Assembly (NCBI GenBank): GCA_964225135.1
Contig: CAXQNQ010000098.1
Span: 1-21,681, forward strand
DNA: 21,681 bases
Source: AM-2324 sp964225135
GTDB lineage: Bacteria; Bacteroidota; Bacteroidia; Chitinophagales; Saprospiraceae
Direction of reading: 5' to 3'
This document shows, piece by piece, positions 1 to 9,400 of the stretch. How positions within the stretch are numbered: position 1 is the stretch's first letter; each line of letters begins with the position of its first letter. Made by a program: the position numbers and the translations under genes. The notes below the pieces were generated by a model, which saw only the letters and a program-made list of their open reading frames with translations, ran no database searches and was not told the DNA's origin.

Positions 1-1388
1 CCAAAGGAACCAGCATTAGTCAAGAAAACAGATGGCTGCGTACAAGTAATATCTGGAGGCTGTGGGGCTACTGCCTCCACAAAAAATTCAGAAACTATGA
101 TGGTCGTATTACTATCACATCCATTAACTGCAAGATCAGTCAAATAATGATTTCCAGGTCCATATCCCACACCCGCTACATCTAATTCCTCACCAGGACA
201 AACAACCCCTTGGATAATTACATTAGCATCAGACAAAGGACTAATCAATAAATTGACTAAACTATCACAGCCTAAATAAGAGGTTAGCATCACTGGATAT
301 AACCCTGGATTACAATAGTCTACATTATTATAATTATAACAATCCCCAATACATAGATCGATTTCTAAAGTAGATGGTGCGGGTACTGGTCCTATTAAAA
401 GATTAAAACAATCATCAGATAAATCACCACAAAAAGAAGGCGAAGCTCCATTTAAGTCACCATCTAATGCTGAATAAGGTTGACCAATATATACTGGATA
501 TGCACCTGCGTCAGTTAGAACATATGAAAGTCCACAAACAGTATATTCCCCTATCGCAAGGGTTGAAAAATTAGAACTAAATGCAAAATCTTGTATGATG
601 CCTGTTGCTACATCTGTAATGACATAAGCGTAACCATATTCTGTAGCTGATGGCGGCGGTCCATTATTATAAATTGGTGTAATTCCTAGATTTAAACTCG
701 GATCAAATTGGCAGGACTCCACATCACTTTGGGCCAACTCCCCTCCATCAGCTTCACAATTTATACAATCCACAACACCACAAGAAAAAACTAAAGACCA
801 GGTGACTAGTTGACCAATATCAGCCCCACAGACATCATTGACTGTCAATGCCCAAGTACCATTGGCGGGATCCCCCGGAACATTAAAATCATCTAAATTA
901 CAATTTGGAGCTTGTGAAGCACCTCCAAAAGGATCTGTAACATTACAAGGTACCGTCCAATCCCCCTGCAAACAAGGTCCAGCACCACCATTATTACAAG
1001 CATATTCAGTTCCACCAGTAAGTGGATTACTATCTCCAATTAAGACACACACCTCAAGGTCATCCTCATTAGTTCCACATCCTCCACTACCATTATTGGC
1101 GTCTGCCATAACCAAATAATTCAAACCCGATGGAGAGGTCAAACTAACAGAGAGATCTCCAATCCAGGTATGATCAATAGTAAAACAAACTTGTTCTAAT
1201 GAGCATTGATCCAAATCATTTGGACCATCTACAGTTACGTCTAAATATCCTGAAAAAGAACCATTATCAGTAATAGGTAAAGGACAATTAGTACATTCGC
1301 ACGGCTGTGCAGAAAGGTAAATCGGGAACATTAAGAATAGACATATCGTAATGATATTACGACATAGTGTAACAAGTATTCTGTTCAT
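1..1388 (-). CDS. P-domain surface protein, 3' end outside window
   Basis: The reading frame is open from ATG at 1388 to the left edge (462 codons), so the C-terminus is missing. Residues 1-27 form a signal peptide ending in LSAQ. Residues about 47-203 are a proprotein convertase P/Homo B domain (HTWIGDLSVSL, then a Cys-rich loop and VPGDPANGTWALTVND). After that comes Cys-containing material of the kind seen in large Bacteroidota surface proteins (CIGDCYNYNN, GCDSLVNLLI). The N-terminal 400 or so residues resemble, block by block, those of the next gene upstream (1585-5982), so the two are tandem paralogs. No protease catalytic domain is present in the visible part. By analogy with the paralog, a T9SS sorting domain is expected beyond the edge; that is inference. 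A likely promoter lies about 120 bases upstream. Confidence 0.85.
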   Translation of the reverse strand, partial: MNRILVTLCRNIITICLFLMFPIYLSAQPCECTNCPLPITDNGSFSGYLDVTVDGPNDLDQCSLEQVCFTIDHTWIGDLSVSLTSPSGLNYLVMADANNGSGGCGTNEDDLEVCVLIGDSNPLTGGTEYACNNGGAGPCLQGDWTVPCNVTDPFGGASQAPNCNLDDFNVPGDPANGTWALTVNDVCGADIGQLVTWSLVFSCGVVDCINCEADGGELAQSDVESCQFDPSLNLGITPIYNNGPPPSATEYGYAYVITDVATGIIQDFAFSSNFSTLAIGEYTVCGLSYVLTDAGAYPVYIGQPYSALDGDLNGASPSFCGDLSDDCFNLLIGPVPAPSTLEIDLCIGDCYNYNNVDYCNPGLYPVMLTSYLGCDSLVNLLISPLSDANVIIQGVVCPGEELDVAGVGYGPGNHYLTDLAVNGCDSNTTIIVSEFFVEAVAPQPPDITCTQPSVFLTNAGSF

Positions 1389-1453
1389 TTTGTAGGTGTT
1401 GTTCTTCGTTTTTGAAAAAAGTTGCTTGATCGTTTTCGTTAACGAGAAGTTAA

Positions 1454-1498
1454 GTGATTTTTAGGCATCTAAATGGATGCTAGCTGTCAAAAAATCAC
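1454..1498 (-). other. Nested inverted repeat in the 5' leader of the P-domain gene
   Basis: A 9-bp perfect outer stem (GTGATTTTT at 1454-1462 with AAAAATCAC at 1490-1498) encloses a 5-bp inner stem (GCATC 1465-1469 with GATGC 1476-1480). It would lie close to the 5' end of the transcript made from the promoter at 1511-1518. It is not followed by a T tract on the minus strand, so it is not a terminator. A role in mRNA stability or regulation is inference. Confidence 0.35.
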
Positions 1499-1510
1499 AT
1501 AGAAAATTTT

Positions 1511-1545
1511 CAAAAATATTTTACAATCACCTAAGAATTATCAAG
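1511..1545 (-). promoter_or_regulatory. Candidate Bacteroidota promoter for the partial P-domain gene
   Basis: On the minus strand, TATTTTTG (1511-1518) matches the Bacteroidota -7 consensus TAnnTTTG exactly. CTTG (1542-1545), 23 bases upstream, could serve as the -33 element, although the spacing is at the long end. The site is 123 bases from the ATG at 1388, implying a long leader. The surrounding 196-base gap is AT-rich, so chance matches are possible. Confidence 0.45.
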
Positions 1546-1584
1546 TTAATAATTGCCTTGAAAAATTCCCAATAAAATTGTCTT

Positions 1585-4500
1585 CTATTGTACTAATGCT
1601 AAATCACCTTTTAGCATACGAATCTCACCATCGGACGTCTCTACTTCTGCATACCATACATATTCACCTACATTAGCCTTCTGACCATTGACAAATCCAT
1701 CCCAACCATAGGCATAATCATTGGGTGAAAATTCTTTTTGCTCAAACATTAATTCACCCCATCTAGAAAAAATCTTGAAATCCTTAATGATTGCCACCTC
1801 ACTGCCAGAAAATACCGTTACTACATCATTCACACCATCCCCATTAGGTGAGAATATATTAGGCACGTAAACTTTATAACGATCCACTGCTATCAATATA
1901 GTCTCAATAGTCCGTACACATCCTAATTCATTAATAGCTTCAATTTCAATGATTTGATCAACAAAGACAGGCAATGTAAATACCGCCCCATAATCTAAAT
2001 AATCTCCAGCAATAGTATACCAATTAATCTCTAAATCAGCATAATTACTTCCAACCTCGATTTCCACAATTGAACCTATTTGTACTTCATGCTCAAAATC
2101 CAAAACAAATAACTCCATGTCGACTGGGTTAATTAGATCAAAACTAGCTTTAGTGGAGCATCCCATTTCATCTGTCAAAACAACATCATAGCTACCTGCC
2201 CCTAGTGTGGATACTTCATCCATTCCTAATTCCTCCCCATTTAACAAAAGTGTGTATGCCCCATGCTGTACCTGAATCTCTGTTATTTCTAAAAGACCAT
2301 CTTCAAAATCATGACAACTAATTGGACTTACTTCTATTTCTAATACGGGTCCGTCTAAGTCCTCCATGACCTCAACAGTGTCTCTGGACGAGCAGCTAGT
2401 AGAAGAATCAAAAACGATTAATTCGTATAATCCTGCTTCTGAAACAATAGGTTGACAAGCAAAAATATCGTTTATAGACCCTCCAGTTATACTATTCCAA
2501 ATGAATTCGTAATTAGAAAAATCACACAAATAGGTACTTCCAATTTGCACTTCAGTTTCATAGCAATGCAGCTCAACTAATCGATCTGCTTGAGCTAATA
2601 CCTCTGGTAAAGCCTTTACCTCTAATTCAAAATGATCGCTGGAGGCAGGACATATCCCACTTGTTTCAGCAGTAAATTCAAGATGATAGATACCCGGAGG
2701 TGCAGATATGATTTGCTGCTCATCTAATAACACATCACCCCCTTGCGTACTCCAAATACCAGTTTGCCCAGAAGGTTCAAAAACACTTAAGTCTAATGGG
2801 AAATCATCGGCACATATGGAATAACTATTTTGAACTAAATCAACAGGTTCTATGGCCTCCACTTGTATAATTATTGAGTCCGATACCGGACAATCAATGA
2901 ACCCTAATATGGTAAAATCATAAATCAATAAATAAGATCCAGCCAAATCCATTCCACCAAAGAAAAATTGATCATTTATTATGGCTGGCAGTTGAGTGCC
3001 AACTGAATTAATAATTTGTAGCGACCAATCTCCTCCTTCAAGACCCAAAGGGATATATGCATTTAAATCAACATTGGATTCAATATTACAAAGTGTTATC
3101 GAATCAGTATTCAAAGAAGGACATGCACAGGTAAATACATCAATCCACAAGGAAACTAGTTCAGACGGACAGGATCCTACAGCTAAAGTCTCAAAAATGA
3201 CTTCATAAGTTCCTGGGTTCAATCCCGTAGCGTTAAATACATCATTCATTAAGGCTCCGGTATTATTGGGATCAATCCAAGTCCCTGGGAGGCTTTCTAC
3301 CAAAAGATTATTAAGATCCACTGAAGTTGGATTATTCTCCCAACTAGAGTTACATAAGGTAACTAGAGCGGTATTTAACTCCGGTTGTACTGGTTCAAAT
3401 ACCTCAAAGGGTATCGCTTGATTAAAGGTATAGATACAACCATTCCCATCAACCAATGACTCCAAAATATAGGTGCCATCTAGATTATTAAATAACTGTA
3501 TAGACCCACTACTATTAAATAAATAAGCAAAACCATTAATCCATAATTCATAGGGCGCCACTCCTGTAAAAGTAGCATCCAATATGACTGGGTCCCCAAT
3601 ACAAATATCCGGGATACTTACGGATACCTCTGACACCGCCCCAATAGTTATATCAAGCATATTTCCAAGCTCCAAACAGGGATCAGTAAAGTCTATAAAT
3701 GGAGATACTCCACTAATTAATGGAGTTCCCCTAACTCCACTTATGAAATAAGTATTACCAGGGAATAAAATGGTATTGTCGTATTCAAATGAAGGGTTAG
3801 CAGAAACTAATAAAATTGAACCCAATACATCCAAAGGATCACTGTGTAAAACAAATACAGTTTGATATTCGATATCATCACTGGGCCCTATGAAATCAAC
3901 TAATATATCCGATCCATAACAGGATGGATTATCCCCTCCTGCAATGACTGGACTTGTATTTTCACAAACACAATCATTATTTATTACAACTTCTAAGGTC
4001 CCACAAGAAGCTGACTCAAATACTATGGTATATGTTTGTCCCCCCTCGATATCCTCTGCTACAAAGGTATTTCCATCAAAAAGGAAACTTCCAATATCGG
4101 ATTGAACAACCTGCAAACCAACTCCAGAAAGCTCTAATGTTAAATCAAAAGTTTCCGAACTTAAATCGCAATCCTCGAACTGACTGAGTAAAGTGGGCTC
4201 TTGCTCCACCTCAATTTCAAAACACGTTTGTGGACCTTCCCCACAAGAATTTTCCCCAGTAACACAAATTTGACCACCATCCATTGAAGTCCATTCTACC
4301 TCTATACAAGCGGTTCCAGCCCCAGAAATTAATTGTGCAGTGGTTGGAATAATCCAATTCCATTGATTAACATTTGCTGTATTACTAACACAATAGGTAC
4401 TTAAAGTATTTAGACAAACCGTATCAGCTGGAACATTAACAAGCGGTGCATCTGGAAGAATACTATTATCTATTATGGTAATAGAATCTAGATCAGTACA

Positions 4501-5982
4501 CAATCCTTGATCTGTGCTAGAACTAGCTTGTAAATAATACAACCCAGCTTGATCCACCAGTAAAGTTGGAGTAGTACCTAAACTTACCATCTGATCATCG
4601 AACCACTCTAAATCACTATAAATCGAAGTGGAGCCATCTAATACAATAGACTCAATGATACAATCCAATGCAGTACCACTAACTTGAATATCCGCTAGTA
4701 CAGGCACTTCAACTACTGTCAAATGAACAATACTATCACATCCTAATGCTGCACTAAGCACTACATCATAAGAACCAGCACTATACATTTGTCCAGCATA
4801 ATCAATATCGCCTCCTAAACATACTTCCAAAATGATATCCTGCTCTAACTCATCTTCAATAGTCAAATCTAGTGTCATAGAAGAGGTACATCCACCTGTT
4901 GAAGTATAGGTAATGGAATAAGTGCCAGTTGAACAATAATCTATACCATCTAAAGCCGTGTAACAATTGCCGTGACATAGATATATGCTCTCGGTATAAC
5001 TTGGAATTGGCTCTCCAATTTCCACACCTAAACAAGCATCTGTCAAAGCAAAACAAATACCTAGATTTGCTCCTATATCCACATAAAATGAACCAATCAG
5101 TGCCTCCACTGCAGATATCTGTCCGGATTCAAAAGAAATACCACAAATGGAATAAATACCAGCTGGACTAGACTGTAAATCTGGATCCTCCACAACATCA
5201 ACGATTACCCCACCTTCTACAATCAAATACCTGTAATCAAATAACATTGGATCAGGAGCGGAACCAGTATATGTTGGACTTAGTGAAAGATCTAATAAAG
5301 GATCCCCAATACAAGCTGTGATATCACTAACTACAAGCTCCCCAGCGTCAGCGTCACAACCCAAACAAGATGAAGTCCCACAATCAAAGCTTAAAGACCA
5401 ATCTACTAATTGCCCTATGTTCAAATCACATATATCATTGACGACTAGGGTCCAAAGACCATTGGCAGGATCACCTGGCACATTAAAATCCGCTAAATCA
5501 CAATTTGGCGCCTCTAAAGCCCCATCAAATGGATCCGTAACACCACCACAAGGCACTGTAAATCCCCCTCCTTCTAAACAATATAGACCAGTACCATTAC
5601 ACACATATTCCGAATTATTTGTGATCGGATTACCTGTTCCAATAGTAACACAGATATCTATATTATTCGCAGAATTACCACAGCCATTTGGAGGCATATT
5701 TTCTATATCAGCCATGACTAGATATTTCTTACCAGCTGGTGATATTAAAGACACACTTAGATCACCTACCCAAGTATGAAAGATCGTGAAACATACCTCA
5801 TTCAAGCCACAGCTACCCAAATCATTAGGTCCTGCCACTTGGACATCAATACTGCTCGTATGTGTCTGTAAATTAAAAATGGATACCGGACAATCTAAGC
5901 AACTACAAGATTGACCATTCAAGGTATTACCTACTGCTAATAGGACCAATAAGATGAGTCCACTCAACCAATTCTTTCTCAT
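1585..5982 (-). CDS. P-domain surface protein with type B T9SS sorting domain
   Basis: This 1465-residue protein is exported by the Sec system and then T9SS. It has a signal peptide (residues 1-24, ending LNGQ) and a proprotein convertase P/Homo B domain (about 45-201; HTWVGDLSVSL, FNVPGDPANGLWTLVVND). A long stretch of Ig/PKD-like, Cys-containing modules follows (for example residues about 510-600 with NQWNWIIP). Residues 1371-1465 are a gliding-motility-associated type B sorting domain (VYVPNIFSPNGDGVND, FSRWGELMFE, YGWDGFVNG). P domains normally stabilise an attached subtilisin/kexin protease, but no catalytic domain is visible here, so this looks like a surface adhesin or binding protein. 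It shares its first 400 or so residues with the partial gene downstream (1-1388). The large protease gene lies 429 bases upstream and ends at a terminator, so this gene needs its own promoter. Confidence 0.9.
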   Translation of the reverse strand: MRKNWLSGLILLVLLAVGNTLNGQSCSCLDCPVSIFNLQTHTSSIDVQVAGPNDLGSCGLNEVCFTIFHTWVGDLSVSLISPAGKKYLVMADIENMPPNGCGNSANNIDICVTIGTGNPITNNSEYVCNGTGLYCLEGGGFTVPCGGVTDPFDGALEAPNCDLADFNVPGDPANGLWTLVVNDICDLNIGQLVDWSLSFDCGTSSCLGCDADAGELVVSDITACIGDPLLDLSLSPTYTGSAPDPMLFDYRYLIVEGGVIVDVVEDPDLQSSPAGIYSICGISFESGQISAVEALIGSFYVDIGANLGICFALTDACLGVEIGEPIPSYTESIYLCHGNCYTALDGIDYCSTGTYSITYTSTGGCTSSMTLDLTIEDELEQDIILEVCLGGDIDYAGQMYSAGSYDVVLSAALGCDSIVHLTVVEVPVLADIQVSGTALDCIIESIVLDGSTSIYSDLEWFDDQMVSLGTTPTLLVDQAGLYYLQASSSTDQGLCTDLDSITIIDNSILPDAPLVNVPADTVCLNTLSTYCVSNTANVNQWNWIIPTTAQLISGAGTACIEVEWTSMDGGQICVTGENSCGEGPQTCFEIEVEQEPTLLSQFEDCDLSSETFDLTLELSGVGLQVVQSDIGSFLFDGNTFVAEDIEGGQTYTIVFESASCGTLEVVINNDCVCENTSPVIAGGDNPSCYGSDILVDFIGPSDDIEYQTVFVLHSDPLDVLGSILLVSANPSFEYDNTILFPGNTYFISGVRGTPLISGVSPFIDFTDPCLELGNMLDITIGAVSEVSVSIPDICIGDPVILDATFTGVAPYELWINGFAYLFNSSGSIQLFNNLDGTYILESLVDGNGCIYTFNQAIPFEVFEPVQPELNTALVTLCNSSWENNPTSVDLNNLLVESLPGTWIDPNNTGALMNDVFNATGLNPGTYEVIFETLAVGSCPSELVSLWIDVFTCACPSLNTDSITLCNIESNVDLNAYIPLGLEGGDWSLQIINSVGTQLPAIINDQFFFGGMDLAGSYLLIYDFTILGFIDCPVSDSIIIQVEAIEPVDLVQNSYSICADDFPLDLSVFEPSGQTGIWSTQGGDVLLDEQQIISAPPGIYHLEFTAETSGICPASSDHFELEVKALPEVLAQADRLVELHCYETEVQIGSTYLCDFSNYEFIWNSITGGSINDIFACQPIVSEAGLYELIVFDSSTSCSSRDTVEVMEDLDGPVLEIEVSPISCHDFEDGLLEITEIQVQHGAYTLLLNGEELGMDEVSTLGAGSYDVVLTDEMGCSTKASFDLINPVDMELFVLDFEHEVQIGSIVEIEVGSNYADLEINWYTIAGDYLDYGAVFTLPVFVDQIIEIEAINELGCVRTIETILIAVDRYKVYVPNIFSPNGDGVNDVVTVFSGSEVAIIKDFKIFSRWGELMFEQKEFSPNDYAYGWDGFVNGQKANVGEYVWYAEVETSDGEIRMLKGDLALVQ

Positions 5983-6354
5983 ACAACAACGTAATTTTTT
6001 TAAAATCCCATTAACAAGCGATAGCAGCCGTTGTAGATACGCAATAAGGAGAAAATCAGTTGAGACCTTTAGGGAACAAGGATTCCAGGTCTAATTTATT
6101 TAATTAGAATAATTAAGGTTGAATAGGAAAATCTGGATGGCTATATGTAATTAACTTTAATGTATATGAATTGTTCTATCAGTATAGTTCAAAGCTTTTG
6201 AATTGGTACATTTGTGACACCTGTTTCAATTCAATAGATAAAATACCCGACAATTTTAGTGTCTTGAAAAAGATTAGTGCTGTCAAATAACCCAGTAATA
6301 GATTTGATTATTGTTCCAAAGTCACAAGTGAATAAACATCTTCTGGATTGGCAT
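5983..6354. other. Gene-free leader region with two small inverted repeats
   Basis: The region between the terminator of the protease gene and the ATG at 5982 contains no credible ORF. Two structured patches are visible. AGACCT (6063-6068) pairs with AGGTCT (6087-6092), with an inner GGAA/TTCC, and CTAATT (6091-6096) pairs with AATTAG (6102-6107). The second overlaps the first by two bases, so they are mutually exclusive at the edges. I found no exact TAnnTTTG promoter on the minus strand; the closest is AAGCTTTG near 6190-6197, with no -33 partner. Confidence 0.4.
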
Positions 6355-6387
6355 AAAAAAAGTGTTCCGATTTACCTCGAAACACTT
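6355..6387 (-). terminator. Intrinsic terminator of the PKD metalloprotease gene
   Basis: On the minus strand, an 11-bp stem (6377-6387 with 6360-6370, one T-G wobble) closes a 6-base loop GGTAAA and is followed directly by a run of T residues (A run 6355-6360 on the plus strand). It begins 25 bases after the stop codon at 6412, as expected for rho-independent termination. It separates transcription of the protease gene from the P-domain genes. Confidence 0.9.
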
Positions 6388-6411
6388 AATTTTAAGTCAA
6401 TATATTATAAA

Positions 6412-9400
6412 TTATAATTTTATTAATTTTTTCATCAACCGCTGCTTTTCCCCACTAATCTCAAGCACATAGACCCCTGATGCAACAGACTGTAAATCAA
6501 CAATCGACTCCACATAACCCTGCTCCAATTCTAATACACTGTCATAAATCATTCGTCCTGTTAAGTCAACTACCCGAATAGATAATGCCTCCGTTGAATA
6601 ATCACTCATTTGAACTTTCATGATATATTCTCCTAAACTAGGATTTGGGTATACCTCAAAATAATCCACAGATAAGACCTCTTCTACAGCAACAGGAATA
6701 TATTGTACCTCCGTTGTGAAGGTGTCAGATCCACATTCATTGGAAGCCACTAATTCTACTTGATAAATACCTGAAGCGTCATAGATATGTAGCGGAGAAG
6801 TTCCACTACTACTATTCCCGTCACCAAAATCCCAAGCATAACTGGTGGCATTTTCAGAGAAATTATTGAATTGTATACCCCCTACACTTCCAGGCTGATA
6901 ACTGAAGCTGGCTTCTGGCGCTTTACCTACGCTAATGTAATTGGTAAACTGAATCGTATTACTCCCTAAAATGTTACTTACAGTTAGCGTCACATTGAAT
7001 TCACCAGGCTCTTGATATAGCACATCTGGATTCTGCTCATTAGATGTCGCAGGTGCCCCTCCCTCAAATTCCCAAGACCACGTATCCACATTTTGAGAAG
7101 ATAAATCCTGGAAGGACACAAGCATTGGAGCACATCCACTAAGTGGGTCAGCACTGAAAAATGCAGTTGGGAAAGTAGCATCTATAACTACCTCAACTGA
7201 AGTACTCACGGTATCACAAGGATTCATAACTGTTAGTACTACGGGATAATTACCCACCTCACCATAGTTATAACTAGGAGAAGCCATATTCGAAGTACCT
7301 ACACCATCACCAAAATCCCAAAAATAAGTCTCCCCACCTATTGAAGTATTCTCAAATACTACTGAATAGCCAGAAACGGTATAATCAAATCCCGCAGTTG
7401 GGACATCGTAAATTTCAATTTCATTAGTCAATTCATAAACGCCTTCACCATTCCCATTACTGGCAATCAAGGTCACAGAATAGAATCCTGGCGAAGCATA
7501 TGTTACAAACGGGTTTTCATCCGTTGAAGTAGATGGACTACCACCAGGGAATACCCACAAATAAGAATCACTATTCGCAGAAGACTCATTGACAAAACTA
7601 ACCGTAGCTGGTAGACAATAGGAATCTTGATTATAACTGAAAAGAGCTATTGGAGCGCCCACCGAAATTAATATCTGCTGTTCCACAACCAAAGTCTCAC
7701 AATCGTTTTCAACAGTAAGTACAACGGTATACAATCCATCCTGATCATAAATGTGCGTCGGATTAGTTTCACTACTAAAGGCTCCATCACCAAATGCCCA
7801 TTCATAAGTATTGGCATTAGTCGAGTTATTGGTGAAAACGACCTCTGTACCATTTACAACAAAGTCAAAACCAGCAGTACCACCTAAAGCCACAGTAATA
7901 TAATCAGCAATCGTCAAGGTATCCGTACCCACCGTATTAGTCACAATCAGTGTCACTGGATATGTTCCTGCCTGGTCATAAATAACTACTGGATTCTCTT
8001 CTGTTGAAGTACTTGGTGTTCCTCCCTCAAATATCCACTCAAATGCTGTTGCATTAGCACTAGATGTATTACTGAAAGGCACCTCGAACGGCGTGCAACC
8101 AACTTGAGCAGCTACATCAAAGCCCGCAACAGGAGGTAGGAAAATATCAATCAGTTGAATGACACTATCTGATCCACAAGCATTACTTGCAATAAGTAGA
8201 ACCTCATAGGTTCCATCTTCATTATATACATGAGTTGGATCCACTTCATTACTTGTTCCGCCATCTCCAAAGAACCAACTGTAATTATCCGCATCAACAG
8301 ATTGATTAGTAAAATCAACAGCACCTAAATTCACATTGGCAGTAAAATCTGCCGAAGCATCTGGTTGAACAGTGATAAACTCTTGAAAATTAATTGTATC
8401 AGATCCTGCTGTATTTGAAACAATTAACTCCACATCATATAATCCACTCGCAGAGTAAGTAACTAGCGGATTTTGTTCAGAGGAACTAGAAGGAGTACCA
8501 CCTTCAAATGTCCAGTTATAAGTAGTGGTATTCGACGAAGAAGTACTGGTGTATTGAACAACACCATCTATACAAACGGTGTTCGTATCCACCTCAAACC
8601 CTGCAGTTGGCGGCGTTACGATTAATACATCTTGTATTAGAGTATCTGAACCACAAATGCCCGATGCAATCAGCATAACAGCATAGGTGCCATCCGCTGA
8701 ATAAGTATGCGTAGGATTTTCTTCTGTACTATCATTTCCATCACCAAAATCCCAAACTTGGCTATCTGATGCCAAAGAGAGATTGGTGAAATCTACCTGA
8801 TCATTTGCAGTAACAAAACTGAAATCTGCTAGGGGTTCGCTAAACACTTCAATATAGTCTTCCAATAAAAGCGTTGTCGATCCATTGGCATTACTTACTG
8901 TTAAAGTGACATCGTATATTCCTGGAGTTTCGTACACCACTATTGGATTCTGTACACTTGATGTAGCCGGATTTCCACCTTCAAATGTCCAGGACCAAGC
9001 ATCAACATCTGGCACTCCACCATCATCAAACTGTACGGTCAAGTCGGCACATCCATTCACTACATCTGCATTAATAACTGCTGGAGGGCCCAAACTAACA
9101 ACTATAGTCTCAGTCAAAATAACCGTATCACAGCTATTTATTGCGTACAAACTAACATCATAGGTTCCTGTTGATCCATAAGTATGGACTGGATCCGTTG
9201 CAGTACTATTTTGCGCATCCCCAAATTCCCAGAAATAAGATGTGGCATCTTGAGAATTATTCGTAAAAGTGACATCCAATCCACTATTAGCTGCTGTAAA
9301 ATCTGGCACAGGTAAAGGCAAAATCTCTACATAATCTGCTAAAACTAAGGTATCACTTCCGACTCCATTACTTACAATCAACTGAACATCAAATATACCC

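Noticed and set aside
1541..1561. TCAAG/CTTGA inverted repeat as terminator of the second P-domain gene
   Set aside because: The stem is only 5 bp with an 11-base loop and no T tract follows on the minus strand.
5318..5779. 153-codon plus-strand ORF, and a similar 93-codon one at 838-1119
   Set aside because: Both are antisense shadows of the same part of the P domain in the two paralogs; their resemblance to each other only reflects the minus-strand homology.
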